Source: Frigidibacter sp.
Lineage (GTDB): Bacteria > Pseudomonadota > Alphaproteobacteria > Rhodobacterales > Rhodobacteraceae
Assembly: GCF_030695035.1 (NCBI RefSeq)
Contig: NZ_JAUYTT010000014.1
Span: 186,001-250,000 of the forward strand
Direction: 5' to 3'
Length of the DNA stretch: 64,000 nt
Shown here: positions 34,195 through 43,508 of the stretch, one piece after another
Numbering within the stretch: position 1 is the stretch's first letter
Layout: each line of letters starts with the position of its first letter
The notes under the pieces: generated by a model
What the model saw: only the letters and a program-made list of their open reading frames with translations
What the model was told of the DNA's origin: nothing
The model's database searches: none
Made by a program: the position numbers and the translations under genes

Positions 34195-35067
34195 CTAGAT
34201 CAGCCCCGCATGGCGCATCGCCGCATCAATGCGGGCGCGGGTCGCATCCAAGAGGCCGGTCAGCGGCAGCCGCACCTCCTCGCTGCACAGGCCCAGCTTC
34301 GACAGCGCGTATTTCGCGCCGACCAGCCCCGGCTCGATGAAGATCGCCTCGTGCAGCGGCATCAGCCGGTCCTGGTACTCCAACGCGAGCGCATAGTCGC
34401 CCGCCAGCGTCGCCGCCTGGAACTCGGCACAAAGCCGCGGCGCGACGTTGGCGGTGACGGAAATGCACCCCACCCCGCCATGCGCGTTGAAGCCAAGCGC
34501 CGTCGCATCCTCGCCCGACAGCTGGATGAACTCCGGCCCGCAGGTGATGCGCTGCTGGCTCACCCGCTCCAGCTTGCCGGTCGCGTCCTTGACGCCGACG
34601 ATCCGCGGCAGCTTGGCCAGCTCTCCCATCGTCTCGGGCGACATGTCCACCACTGACCGACCGGGGATGTTGTAGATGATGATGGGCAGGGCGCTGGCAT
34701 CATGCATCGCGGTGTAATGCGCAATCAGCCCGCGCTGCGTCGGCTTGTTGTAATAGGGCGTCACCACCAGTGCGGCATCGGCGCCGACCGCCTCGGCGTG
34801 CTGGATCAGGCCAATGCCCTCGGCTGTCGCGTTGGACCCGGCCCCGGCGATCACCGGGATGCGGCCCGCCACCGCCTCGACCACTGCCTCGATCACCGCG
34901 CCATGTTCCTCGTGGGTGAGCGTCGGCGACTCGCCGGTCGTGCCCACCGGCACAAGGCCGCTGGAGCCTTCGGCGATATGCCATTCGACCAGCTTCTTGA
35001 GCGTGTCATAGTCCACTGCGCCGTTCTTCAACGGCGTGACCAGGGCAGGGATGGACCCTTTGAACAT
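34195..35067 (-). CDS. dapA: 4-hydroxy-tetrahydrodipicolinate synthase
   Basis: DapA, 290 residues, which condenses pyruvate with aspartate semialdehyde in the first dedicated step towards diaminopimelate and lysine. The Schiff-base lysine is in [16 protein letters not shown]. The catalytic tyrosine is in [14 protein letters not shown], and [17 protein letters not shown] carries the Thr pair of the proton relay. The start [12 protein letters not shown] is preferred because GGAGCGTGTC precedes it. A further ATG four codons upstream lacks a ribosome binding site. The gene is divergent from the lytic transglycosylase gene, with a CTAG element in the shared region. Confidence 0.96.
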   Translation of the reverse strand: MFKGSIPALVTPLKNGAVDYDTLKKLVEWHIAEGSSGLVPVGTTGESPTLTHEEHGAVIEAVVEAVAGRIPVIAGAGSNATAEGIGLIQHAEAVGADAALVVTPYYNKPTQRGLIAHYTAMHDASALPIIIYNIPGRSVVDMSPETMGELAKLPRIVGVKDATGKLERVSQQRITCGPEFIQLSGEDATALGFNAHGGVGCISVTANVAPRLCAEFQAATLAGDYALALEYQDRLMPLHEAIFIEPGLVGAKYALSKLGLCSEEVRLPLTGLLDATRARIDAAMRHAGLI

Positions 35068-35228
35068 GACACGCTCCATATGGTTGGGCCGGGTCAGTCG
35101 CTGACTCGGCCGGGTGAGATCGCGGCGGAACCTAGCGACCCGGCGCGCACTTGCCAAGTTTGTGTGTTGTGGCTGGCGGTGTGCCCGGTAGGATTGTGCC
35201 AAACCAAGAAGCAGCAGCCAAAGTTCAG

Positions 35229-37307
35229 ATGATCCGCACCGCCGTGACCCGCAGCCATGTCCTTGCCGCGACGCTGTCGCTTGGCCTTGCCGTGCCAGCG
35301 GTGCAGGCGCAGGACGCTGCGCCGCCCAACTCCTCGACCGCTGCCAGCACTGCGCCCACCCGGGCCGCGCTGCCGCCGCCCGCGGCGCCTCCCTCTCCCG
35401 CGCTGGTGCTGGAAATCACCCGCTCGGCCGAAGATCCCGCCGCCCTCGGGCAGGCGCTGATCGCCGCGGCGCAGGGGGATTGGCCGGTGGCGATGGGGCA
35501 GGCGCGGGTGGCGGGGCCGATCTCCTCCGACATCCTGGAATGGCAGCGCCTGCGCGCGGCTACCGGCAGTGTCACCTTCGCCGACTATGTCGCGTTTCTG
35601 GAGCGCCGCCCCGACTGGCCCGGGCTGACCTTCTTGCGAAAGAAGGCCGAGGCGACGATTCTGGAGGGTGAGTCGGCCGGGGATGTCCTTGCCTTCTTCG
35701 CGGCCGGCGCGCCGCAGACCGGCACCGGCAGCCTCGCGCTGATGGCGGCGCTGACCGAGGCGGGCCGCGCGCCCGCGGCCGAGGCCGAGGCGGTGCGCGC
35801 CTGGCGCTATCTGGCCCTGACGGAGGAAGAGGAGACAGCGTTGCTGGCCCGCGCTGGCCCTGTGCTGGCCGATCACCACGGCGGCCGGCTCGCCGCGGCG
35901 CTGGATGCGGGCCGGCTGGCCGAGGCGCGGCGGATGCTGCCACTGGTCACCTCCGGCACGCGGGCCGTGGCCGCAGCGCGCATCGCGCTTCAGGCAAAGA
36001 CCCCCGGCGTCGATACGCTGATCGCCGCTGTGCCAGAGCATATGGCCGCCTCGCCGGGGTTGGCGAAGGACCGCTTCCGCTGGCGCATCTCGCGCGATCT
36101 TTATGACGAGGCGGCGGACCTGTTGCTGGAACGCTCGACCAGCGCCGAGGCGCTTGGCACGCCGCAAGGCTGGGCCAGCTGGCGCGCGACACTGGCGCGG
36201 CGGGAAATGCGGGTGGGCGATCCGGCCCGCGCCTATCGCATCGCCTCCACTCACCATCTGACCGCCGGCAGCAGCTACGCCGATCTCGAATGGCTGGCTG
36301 GCTACATCGCGCTGCGCAAGCTGGATGACCCGGATACCGCCCTGACCCATTTCGCCCGTTTCCGCGCAGCCGTGGCCAGCCCGATCAGCCTTGGCCGCGC
36401 CGGATACTGGCAGGGCCGCGCCTATGACGAGCTTGGCAGCGAAGAGGAAGCCCGCGCCGCCTATGCCTTCGCCGCCGAGTATCAGACCGGCTTCTACGGG
36501 CTGATGGCCGCGGAACGGCTGGGTCTCCCGCTCGACCCGGCCCTTGCCGGGCGCGAGGATTATCCGCCGCTGGAGGGCGCGGCCTTCGCCGCGACGTCGG
36601 TCTTCGAGGCCGCCGAGCTGCTCTATGCCGCAGGCGAGGGCGATCTGGGCGAGCGGTTCCTGCTGCATCTGGCGGAAAGCCTTGCGCCGGCCGATCTGCA
36701 ACGGCTGGCCGGCCATGCCCTGCGCCAGCAGCGGCCGCATCTGGCGCTGATGGTCGCCAAGACCGCCGCCGCGCAGGGGCTGGTGCTGCCCGCCGCCTAT
36801 TTCCCGCTGAACGGGTTGGAACAGATGGACCTGCCGGTGGCCCCCGAACTGGCGCTGTCGATTGCCCGGCGCGAGAGCGAGTTCGACATCGACGTGGTCA
36901 GCCATGCCGGCGCGCTTGGCCTGATGCAGGTGATGCCCGGCACGGCGAAGATGATGGCAACCGCCACCGGCCAGCCCTATGCGGCCGGTCGGTTGACCTC
37001 GGACTGGCGCTACAATGCCTCGCTGGGGGCAGCCTACCTCGCGCAGCTGACCGAGGAGTTCGGGCCCGCCACTGCGCTGGTGGCTGCGGGTTACAATGCC
37101 GGGCCGGGCCGCCCGCGCCAGTGGATCCGCGATCTGGGCGATCCGCGCGCGGCCTCTGTCGACGTGGTCGATTGGATCGAGGCGATCCCCTTCACCGAAA
37201 CGCAGAACTACGTGATGCGGGTGGCGGAAAGCTTGCCCATCTACCGCGCGCGGCTGACGGGCGAGGCGGGGCCGATCCAGCTGACCAAGGACCTGACGGG
37301 GCGGTAG
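35229..37307 (+). CDS. soluble lytic murein transglycosylase (Slt70-like)
   Basis: A 692-residue periplasmic lytic transglycosylase. The signal peptide is [20 protein letters not shown] with a cut after VQA. A Pro/Ala-rich linker and a long all-helical superhelix domain (residues about 60-520) with repeat-like TPR character follow. The C-terminal SLT domain has the catalytic glutamate in [20 protein letters not shown], then [13 protein letters not shown] and [15 protein letters not shown]. It cleaves glycan strands to 1,6-anhydromuropeptides. The ORF track extends to a TTG upstream. The ATG at 35229 fits the signal peptide. It is convergent with the DMT permease gene, one base apart. Confidence 0.93.
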   Translation: MIRTAVTRSHVLAATLSLGLAVPAVQAQDAAPPNSSTAASTAPTRAALPPPAAPPSPALVLEITRSAEDPAALGQALIAAAQGDWPVAMGQARVAGPISSDILEWQRLRAATGSVTFADYVAFLERRPDWPGLTFLRKKAEATILEGESAGDVLAFFAAGAPQTGTGSLALMAALTEAGRAPAAEAEAVRAWRYLALTEEEETALLARAGPVLADHHGGRLAAALDAGRLAEARRMLPLVTSGTRAVAAARIALQAKTPGVDTLIAAVPEHMAASPGLAKDRFRWRISRDLYDEAADLLLERSTSAEALGTPQGWASWRATLARREMRVGDPARAYRIASTHHLTAGSSYADLEWLAGYIALRKLDDPDTALTHFARFRAAVASPISLGRAGYWQGRAYDELGSEEEARAAYAFAAEYQTGFYGLMAAERLGLPLDPALAGREDYPPLEGAAFAATSVFEAAELLYAAGEGDLGERFLLHLAESLAPADLQRLAGHALRQQRPHLALMVAKTAAAQGLVLPAAYFPLNGLEQMDLPVAPELALSIARRESEFDIDVVSHAGALGLMQVMPGTAKMMATATGQPYAAGRLTSDWRYNASLGAAYLAQLTEEFGPATALVAAGYNAGPGRPRQWIRDLGDPRAASVDVVDWIEAIPFTETQNYVMRVAESLPIYRARLTGEAGPIQLTKDLTGR

Positions 37308-37308
37308 T

Positions 37309-38184
37309 TCAGACCGCCGCGCCCTTCTTGCGGGCGCGCCACAGCGTAAAGAGCCCGGCCCCCACCACGATCACCGCGCCGATGGCCACATTGGCGCGCA
37401 GCGTCTCGCCGAACAGCGTCAGCCCCAGCAGGGTCACGAAGACCAGCTGCAGATAGGCGAAGGGCTGGATCGCGCTTGCCTCGGCCACCTCATAGGCGCG
37501 GATCAGCAGCCAATGCGCGCCCGCCGCCGTCAGGCAGAGGCAGGCCATCCAGCCCCAGTCGACCAGCGTCATCGGCTCCCAGAACCACACGCCAATCAGC
37601 GTCATGATCACCGCACCGGACACCCCGGTCCAGAAGAAGCTGACCGAGGCGGCATCGCTGCGCGAGACATAGCGGGTGAGGAGCCCGTAGAGCGCGAACA
37701 TGAAGGCCGAGACCAGCGGGATCAGCGCGGCGGGCGAGAAGACCGCCACCCCGGGCTGCAAGATCACCAGCATCCCGACGAAGCCGATGCCGATGGCCGT
37801 CCAGCGACGCCAGCCGACCTTTTCCCCCAGTACCGGGCCGGAGAGGGCCGCCACTAGCAGCGGGTAGCAGGTAAAGACGGCATGGCTTTCGACCAGCCCC
37901 AGAAGGATGAAGGACTGCACCATGATGCAGACCTCGGCCGCCAGCAGCAGCCCGCGGAAGATCTGCACGCGCGGATGGGCGGTGCGCACCGCGGCGCGCA
38001 GGCCCCCCGGGGCCCGCGAAGCCACCGCCATCACGAAGGCGGCGAAAAACCAGTAGCGGATCATCACCACCATGTAGATGTTGTATTCCGCGGCGAGGTG
38101 GCGCGAGATTCCGTCCTGCACCGAAAAGACGAAGGTGGTGGCCACCATCAGCAAGATGCCAAGGCGGGTGTTCTGGTCGGTCAT
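37309..38184 (-). CDS. DMT-superfamily permease (EamA domains)
   Basis: A 291-residue drug/metabolite transporter with two EamA domains and about ten membrane helices. The beginning MTDQNTRLGILLMVATTFVF and segments such as SFILLGLVESHAVFTCYPLL and PFAYLQLVFVTLLGLTLFGE fit the family. The likely role is export of a metabolite or amino acid, with the substrate not predictable. Its start overlaps the stop of mnmD by ATGA, so it is translated from the mnmD transcript. The function of this pairing is unclear. Confidence 0.88.
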   Translation of the reverse strand: MTDQNTRLGILLMVATTFVFSVQDGISRHLAAEYNIYMVVMIRYWFFAAFVMAVASRAPGGLRAAVRTAHPRVQIFRGLLLAAEVCIMVQSFILLGLVESHAVFTCYPLLVAALSGPVLGEKVGWRRWTAIGIGFVGMLVILQPGVAVFSPAALIPLVSAFMFALYGLLTRYVSRSDAASVSFFWTGVSGAVIMTLIGVWFWEPMTLVDWGWMACLCLTAAGAHWLLIRAYEVAEASAIQPFAYLQLVFVTLLGLTLFGETLRANVAIGAVIVVGAGLFTLWRARKKGAAV

Positions 38185-38894
38185 GTCGCCTCGCGGGGTG
38201 CTTCTGGGAGAGCGGAGATTGGGGGGCGGAGCACGCCCACGCTCATGTGCCGCTTATGGCCGTGGCCCGGGCGGCGTTCAACCGCAAAGCCCGCCGCATC
38301 GAGGCCCCGCCGCACGAAACCGGCGGCGGTGTAGGTGGCGAAGGTGCCGCCCGGCGCGGTGTGGCGGGCGACCTCGGCCATCAGCGGCTCGCCCCACAGC
38401 TCGGGGTTCTTGGCGGGCGAGAAGCCGTCGAGGAACCACGCGTCGGCTTGTCCCCGCCAGTCGGGCAGGGCGGTGCGGGCATCGGCGATGATAACTTCGA
38501 CCGAGATGGCACCGAGATCGAAGCGGCGCGCGCCCAAAGCCCAGGCGTCCAGGAACGGGTCTGCGACCGCCCGCGCCTCGGGGAAGGCATCCAGCGCACG
38601 GGCAATGTCGGCGGCGGGCAGGGGGAAGGCCTCGAAGCTGGTGTAGTGCAAGGGGCCGGGCTGGCTCTGGTGGGCGATCAGCGTGGCCATCAGGTTCAGC
38701 CCGGTGCCGAAGCCCAGTTCGGCAATCCGGAAGCCGGGGGTGAAGCGGGCGGGCAGATCATTGCCGGCGAGAAACACATGCCGGGTTTCCGCCAGCCCGT
38801 TGCCAAGGCTGAAATAGGGATCGTCGAAGCGGGTCGACACCGGCACGATCCCGTCCCGCCATTGCACGCCGCTGCTCTGGTTCTCGCCGGTCAT
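38181..38894 (-). CDS. mnmD: tRNA (5-methylaminomethyl-2-thiouridine) methyltransferase, MnmD-type
   Basis: A 237-residue protein equal to the methyltransferase half of MnmC (DUF752 domain). It converts nm5s2U34 to mnm5s2U34 in certain tRNAs using SAM. Characteristic stretches are DDPYFSLGNGLAETRHVFL, FRIAELGFGTGLNLMAT (SAM site) and DAWFLDGFSPAKNPELW, with catalytic aspartate and phenylalanine in the DGFSP motif. In E. coli this domain is fused to an FAD oxidase. Here that domain is encoded by a separate, divergent gene immediately next to it. The start ATG follows AGGACTAGGGCAG. Confidence 0.92.
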   Translation of the reverse strand: MTGENQSSGVQWRDGIVPVSTRFDDPYFSLGNGLAETRHVFLAGNDLPARFTPGFRIAELGFGTGLNLMATLIAHQSQPGPLHYTSFEAFPLPAADIARALDAFPEARAVADPFLDAWALGARRFDLGAISVEVIIADARTALPDWRGQADAWFLDGFSPAKNPELWGEPLMAEVARHTAPGGTFATYTAAGFVRRGLDAAGFAVERRPGHGHKRHMSVGVLRPPISALPEAPREAT

Positions 38895-38945
38895 CTGCCC
38901 TAGTCCTGTTCGCGGCGATCCTGACGGGGCAGCGGGGGAAGTTCA

Positions 38946-40007
38946 ATGGCACACGCAAGGCCGGATGTAACGGTGCATGGCGCGGGGATCTTCGGGCTGG
39001 CGACGGCGTGGGAATGCACCCGGCGCGGGGCGCGGGTGCGGGTGATCGAGGCGGCGCGGATCGGCGCCGGCTCGTCGGGTGGCCTCGTCGGCGCGCTGGC
39101 CCCGCATGTGCCCGAGCAGTGGAACCCGAAGAAGGCGTTTCAGCTTGAGGCGCTGCTGATGGCGGAAGGCTTCTGGGCCGAGGTCGCGGCGGTGGGGAGC
39201 ACCGATCCCGGCTATGCCCGCACCGGGCGGCTGCAGCCGCTGACGGATGCGGCGGCGGTGGATCTGGCGCGCGCCCGCGCCAAGGGGGCCGAAGCGCTGT
39301 GGCAGGGCCGGGCGGAATGGCGGGTGCTCCCGGTAGGCGAGGCGGGCGAAGGCTGGTGCCCGGCGTCTGGTTCCGGCTTCGTGGCGCAGGACACGCTGAC
39401 GGCGCGGATGGCTCCGCGGCGGGCGGCGGCGGCGCTGGCGGCGGCCATCCGCGCGCGGGGGGGCGAGATTGTGGAGGGCGGCGGGTGCGACCCTGTCGGC
39501 CTGCAGGTCTGGGCGACCGGGGCGGCCGGGCTGGCTGCGCTGTCGGCCGATTTGGGGCGCAACATCGGCGCAGCGGTCAAGGGCCAGTCGGCGCTGCTGC
39601 GCCCGGCGCTTGACGTGACCACGCTGCCGCAGATCTTCGCGGAGGCGCTGCATATCGTGCCCCATGCCGATGGCAGCGTCGCCATCGGATCGACCTCCGA
39701 GCGGGAGTTCGATGCCCCGGACAGTGTGGACGCGCAGCTGGAGGCGCTGATCGACAAGGCCCGCGCCCTCTGCCCGGCGCTGGCCGAGGCGCTGGTGGTG
39801 GAGCGGTGGGCCGGTGCCCGCCCCCGCGCCAGAACCCGCGCGCCGATGCTGGGGGCATGGCCCGGGCGGCCGGGACATTTCGTCGCCAATGGCGGCTTCA
39901 AGATCGGCTTCGGCATCGCGCCGAAGGTGGCGGAGGTGATGGCCGATCTGGTGCTGGAGGGGCGCGACGGGATCCCGGATGGCTTCCGGGTCGAGGACAG
40001 CCTGTGA
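38946..40007 (+). CDS. FAD-dependent oxidoreductase, probable stand-alone MnmC oxidase-type domain
   Basis: A 353-residue FAD-dependent amine oxidoreductase of the DAO family. The dinucleotide motif is VHGAGIFGLATAWECTRRGA, then IGAGSSGGLVGALAPHVPEQW, and the C-terminal FVANGGFKIGFGIAPKVAEV. The SGGLVGALAPHVP-like segment resembles the oxidase domain of MnmC, which removes the carboxymethyl group from cmnm5s2U34. The gene is divergent from mnmD with only 51 bases between, which strengthens that view. A glycine or D-amino acid oxidase-like role is the alternative. It is followed by the TPP enzyme gene on the same strand. Confidence 0.8.
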   Translation: MAHARPDVTVHGAGIFGLATAWECTRRGARVRVIEAARIGAGSSGGLVGALAPHVPEQWNPKKAFQLEALLMAEGFWAEVAAVGSTDPGYARTGRLQPLTDAAAVDLARARAKGAEALWQGRAEWRVLPVGEAGEGWCPASGSGFVAQDTLTARMAPRRAAAALAAAIRARGGEIVEGGGCDPVGLQVWATGAAGLAALSADLGRNIGAAVKGQSALLRPALDVTTLPQIFAEALHIVPHADGSVAIGSTSEREFDAPDSVDAQLEALIDKARALCPALAEALVVERWAGARPRARTRAPMLGAWPGRPGHFVANGGFKIGFGIAPKVAEVMADLVLEGRDGIPDGFRVEDSL

Positions 40008-40086
40008 CGTTCGGGCCCTTGCACAGGGCCGCTTGCGGGGGCAAGGTCCCCGCCGAAACCAAGGCACGGGCGTAAGGAGCGGGTCG

Positions 40087-41781
40087 ATGGCGATGCGGCA
40101 TGGCGGACAGATCCTGGTGGATCAGCTGAAGCTTCAGGGCGTGAGCCGGGTATTCTCTGTCCCCGGCGAGAGCTTTCTTGCGGTGCTGGACGGGCTGCAC
40201 GGGTCCGGCATCCGCAACATCGTCTGCCGGCAAGAGGGCGGCGCGGCGATGATGGCCGAGGCGGATGGCAAGATGAATGCCGCAGACATGAACGCTGGCG
40301 GGGGCCGCGGCCTGCCCGGCATCTGCTTTGTCACCCGTGGGCCGGGGGCCACCAATGCCTCGGCCGGGGTGCATGTCGCGCGGCAGGATTCCACCCCGAT
40401 GATCCTGTTCATCGGCCAGATCGACCGCGGCCACCGTGACCGCGAGGCGTTTCAGGAGGTCGACTACCGCGCCATGTTCAGCCCGCTGGCCAAATGGGTG
40501 GCCGAGATCGACAGCACCGCGCGGATCCCGGAATACCTGAGCCGGGCGTTCCACATCGCCACATCGGGCCGCCCCGGCCCGGTGGTGCTGTCGCTGCCCG
40601 AAGACATGCTGACATCGCTGGCCGATGTGCCCGACATTGCCGCCCCGGCTCCGGTGCCCGCCTCTGTCAGCACCGCGGAGCTTGCCGCGATCACCGAGGC
40701 GCTGGACCGGGCCGAACGCCCGCTGGTCATCGCTGGTGGCACCGCTTGGAATGCTACCGCCGCCGCCGACCTCGCGCGCTTTGCCGCCGCATGGGGCCTG
40801 CCCGTGGCAGTGCCCTTCCGCCGGCAGGGCCATATCGACAACCGCGATGCGCATTATGCGGGCGACCTTGGCATCGGCATGAACCCGCGGCTCGGCGCGC
40901 GGCTGCAGGCGGCCGATTGCATCCTGGTTCTGGGCGCGCGGATCGGCGACAGCCTGACCCGCGGCTATGAGCTGATGGACCCCGCAGCGCCGGGTAAGAC
41001 CATCGTGCATGTCTATCCCGATGCGTCCGAACTCGGCCGCGTCTATCGCCCCGATCTGGGCATTGTCGCGCCCGCCGCCGACATGGTGGCGGCGCTGGCC
41101 GCCGCGCCCGCGCCCGAGGGAGCCCCGGCGCGGTGGGCCGACTGGACCACCGCCGCGCGGCTGGATTACGAGCGCTGGCAACAGCCGAAGGAGACCCCCG
41201 GCGCGGTGAAGATGGAGGCTGTGGTCGGCTGGCTGTCGGCCAACCTGCCCGAGGATGCGATCCTGACCAATGGCGCGGGCAACTACGCCGCCTTCCTGCA
41301 CCGCTATTTCCGATTCAAGCAGCATGGCACCCAATTGGCCCCGACCTCTGGCAGCATGGGCTATGGCTTCCCCGCCGCCGTCGCCGCCGGCATCCGCTTT
41401 CCGGGCCGGGCCGTGGTCTGCATGGCCGGGGATGGTTGCTTCCAGATGACGCTGAACGAGATGTCGACCGCCGTGCAGCACGGGTCGGCGCCCATCGTCG
41501 TGGTTGCGAACAACGGCCAATACGGCACGATCCGCATGCATCAGGAGCGGCACTATCCCGAGCGCGTGTCCGGCACCATGCTGGCCAATCCCGACTTCGC
41601 CGCGCTCGCCCGCGCCTATGGCGGGCATGGTGAGGTGGTGGAGCGGGGCGAGGACTTCCCGGAAGCCTTCGCCCGTGCCCGCGCCTCTGGCACGCTGGCG
41701 GTGATCGAGCTCAGGATGGACCCCGAGGCGCTGTCGGCCGGGGCCTCGCTGACCGAGATCCGCGCCGAGAAGCGGCCTTAA
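40087..41781 (+). CDS. thiamine pyrophosphate-dependent enzyme, acetolactate synthase-like
   Basis: A 564-residue TPP enzyme with the three-domain layout of acetolactate synthase-like proteins. The N-terminal PYR domain has the catalytic glutamate in VFSVPGESFLAVLDG. The central domain includes RPLVIAGGTAWNATAA. The C-terminal TPP domain has the motif GDGCFQMTLNEM to NNGQYGTI. An AAGGAG ribosome binding site precedes the ATG. No ilvN-like regulatory subunit is adjacent, and the sequence is not clearly IlvB, so the substrate is open. It could be a decarboxylase or carboligase for pyruvate or glyoxylate-type substrates. Its end overlaps the convergent lrgB by four bases. Confidence 0.85.
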   Translation: MAMRHGGQILVDQLKLQGVSRVFSVPGESFLAVLDGLHGSGIRNIVCRQEGGAAMMAEADGKMNAADMNAGGGRGLPGICFVTRGPGATNASAGVHVARQDSTPMILFIGQIDRGHRDREAFQEVDYRAMFSPLAKWVAEIDSTARIPEYLSRAFHIATSGRPGPVVLSLPEDMLTSLADVPDIAAPAPVPASVSTAELAAITEALDRAERPLVIAGGTAWNATAAADLARFAAAWGLPVAVPFRRQGHIDNRDAHYAGDLGIGMNPRLGARLQAADCILVLGARIGDSLTRGYELMDPAAPGKTIVHVYPDASELGRVYRPDLGIVAPAADMVAALAAAPAPEGAPARWADWTTAARLDYERWQQPKETPGAVKMEAVVGWLSANLPEDAILTNGAGNYAAFLHRYFRFKQHGTQLAPTSGSMGYGFPAAVAAGIRFPGRAVVCMAGDGCFQMTLNEMSTAVQHGSAPIVVVANNGQYGTIRMHQERHYPERVSGTMLANPDFAALARAYGGHGEVVERGEDFPEAFARARASGTLAVIELRMDPEALSAGASLTEIRAEKRP

Positions 41782-42494
41782 AGGAACAGCCGCAGGATGG
41801 CGGGGGCGATCAACGCGGTCAGCACCGCGTTGAGGCCCATGCCGATGCCGGCGAAGGCGCCCGCCGTTTCATGAACCTGGAACGCGCGGGCGGTGCCGAT
41901 GCCATGGGCGGCAACGCCCGTGGCAAAGCCCCGCGCCCGCCAGTCGCGGATGCGAAGCGCGTTCAGCAAGGGCGTGGCGACGATGGCCCCGATGATCCCG
42001 GTCAGCAGCACCAGCACCGCCGTCAGCGTCGGCTGCCCGCCGAGCCGCTCGGAAATGCCGATGGCCACCGGCGCGGTGGCGGATTTCGGCGCCAGCGAGG
42101 CCAGCACCGATCCCTCCACCCCAAGCGCCCGGGCGATGGCGAGGGCCGAGACGACGGCGGTGACCGACCCGGCCAGCAGTCCTGCCAACATCGGCAGCGC
42201 CGCGCGCCGCACCCGCGCCAGATTGGCGTAGAGCGGCAGGGCCAGCGCCACCGTCGCCGGGCCCAGCATGAAATGCACGAACTGCGCGCCCTCGAAATAG
42301 GTGGCATAGGGCGTGCCCGTTGCCCCCAGTACCGCCGCCAGCAAGATCACCGCCACCAGCACCGGGTTGACCAGCGGCCGCCGTCCGGCAGCGCGCGAGG
42401 CGGTATCGCCGGCCCAATAGGCCAGCAGCGTGACGGTCAGCCACAGCAGCGGGCCTTGCGCCAGATAGCTCCAGATCAGGGCGGGATCAGTCAT
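41778..42494 (-). CDS. lrgB: LrgB family membrane protein
   Basis: A 238-residue LrgB/CidB-type protein with about seven to eight membrane helices. The conserved tract LAPKSATAPVAIGISERLGG and the helix FATGVAAHGIGTARAFQ are hallmarks. In Gram-positive bacteria LrgAB was described as an antiholin-like system. Later work shows LrgAB/PftAB to be a pyruvate-regulated pyruvate facilitator, and the plant homologue PLGG1 carries glycolate and glycerate. Its start overlaps the lrgA stop by four bases, so LrgA and LrgB should be made together. Confidence 0.92.
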   Translation of the reverse strand: MTDPALIWSYLAQGPLLWLTVTLLAYWAGDTASRAAGRRPLVNPVLVAVILLAAVLGATGTPYATYFEGAQFVHFMLGPATVALALPLYANLARVRRAALPMLAGLLAGSVTAVVSALAIARALGVEGSVLASLAPKSATAPVAIGISERLGGQPTLTAVLVLLTGIIGAIVATPLLNALRIRDWRARGFATGVAAHGIGTARAFQVHETAGAFAGIGMGLNAVLTALIAPAILRLFL

Positions 42495-42865
42495 GGCGCG
42501 TCATGGCGCGGCTCGCCTTCGCTGTTGCCGGTCAGCCGCGCGACGCCGGCAAAGGCCAGCGCCCCCGCGGCGATGGCAAGGACGGTGGAGCCCACCAGCG
42601 CCACCGCAATCGCCGGCCCCTCGGCCGCCAGCACCGGCAGATGCGCGACGACGCCCACGCCCGCCGGCACGAACAGCAGCGACAGATGCGCCAGCAGCCC
42701 CTGCGCCACCGGCCGCACTATCTCGACCAGCGCGGGCCACAGGCTGAAGGCGATGACCAGCGCCACCATTCCCAGCACCGGGCCGGGAAGCGGCAGGCCA
42801 AGGGCACGGCTGGCAACCTCGCCCGCAAGCTGGAAGCCGAGGAGGGTGACAAGGGCGGGGATCAT
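42491..42865 (-). CDS. lrgA: LrgA/CidA family membrane protein
   Basis: A 124-residue LrgA/CidA-type protein with four membrane helices. The conserved start ALVTLLGFQLAGEVASRALG, PLPGPVLGMVALVIAF and LLAHLSLLFVPAGVGVVAHL match the family. It forms the small subunit of the LrgAB carrier. The C-terminal tail after the last helix (NSEGEPRHDAP) is short and polar. It precedes lrgB in a two-gene operon, and the GNAT gene lies 68 bases upstream on the same strand. Export of pyruvate or a related small acid is the best current idea for such pairs. Confidence 0.92.
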   Translation of the reverse strand: MIPALVTLLGFQLAGEVASRALGLPLPGPVLGMVALVIAFSLWPALVEIVRPVAQGLLAHLSLLFVPAGVGVVAHLPVLAAEGPAIAVALVGSTVLAIAAGALAFAGVARLTGNSEGEPRHDAP

Positions 42866-42932
42866 GGCGGGCCTCCGGGTGGGTGATGTGCCTTCATGCC
42901 GCGGCGGCAGGGGGCAGGCAATACGGCGCGCG

Positions 42933-43385
42933 TTACACCTGCTTGCGGAAGGTCATGCTTGTGGGCCGGTCGAAGCCGGGATGCGCACTGCGCCCCACCT
43001 CGACATAGCCAAGCGCGCGGTAGAAGCTGTGCAGCGCGGTCAGCTCCACCCGGCATTGCAGCTGCACCGCCGGCAGGCCGCGCGCCCGGGCGCTGGCTTC
43101 GGCCCGGGCCACCAGCGCGCGCCCGAGGCCGGTGCCGCGCGCGGCCTCCGCCACCGCGAGCTTGCCAAGGTGCAGGGCATCCGCCCCGGGCGTCAGCACC
43201 ACGCAGCCAAGGACCGGATCGCCAGAGACCCAGACCTCGCCCTCGGCCGCGGCTCTTGCCAGATCGGCCACCGTCAGCCGCTCCATCGACGAGGGCGGGT
43301 CGATCCGCCCGTCCATATAGGCAAAGGCCGTGCGGATCAGCGACAGCACCTCGCGGAAGTCATCATCCCTATCCTGTTGTCGCAT
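42933..43385 (-). CDS. GNAT family N-acetyltransferase
   Basis: A 150-residue GNAT acetyltransferase. The acetyl-CoA site is LGKLAVAEAARGTGLGRALV, followed by QCRVELTALHSFYRALGYVEVG. The protein begins MRQQDRDDDFREVLSLI, just behind a GGGGAAAAG ribosome binding site. A start 14 codons further upstream (MAERRTD) is possible. The track shows this frame as a 1306-residue ORF because it stays open antisense through smc. Only this C-terminal part is a real gene. The substrate is unknown. It is divergent from smc, with about 120 bases between. Confidence 0.9.
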   Translation of the reverse strand: MRQQDRDDDFREVLSLIRTAFAYMDGRIDPPSSMERLTVADLARAAAEGEVWVSGDPVLGCVVLTPGADALHLGKLAVAEAARGTGLGRALVARAEASARARGLPAVQLQCRVELTALHSFYRALGYVEVGRSAHPGFDRPTSMTFRKQV

Positions 43386-43508
43386 CTTTTCCCCAAATGT
43401 TGAGACATCGGTCCGCCGTTCCGCCATATCGGGTGGCGGCGATTGACTCCCGCCGCGCTTGCCCCGACCATGGCAGGCCATCGGCACCTCCCGGAATCGG
43501 ACCCCACC

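Noticed and set aside
35094-36905. 603-residue ORF antisense to the lytic transglycosylase
   Set aside because: The translation is repetitive Gly/Arg/Gln/His without motifs. The plus-strand gene has a signal peptide and a catalytic domain.
40008-40086. Possible structured RNA or riboswitch before the TPP enzyme gene
   Set aside because: Only a short GC stem can be drawn. None of the conserved THI-box sequence (CUGAGA and its partner) is present.
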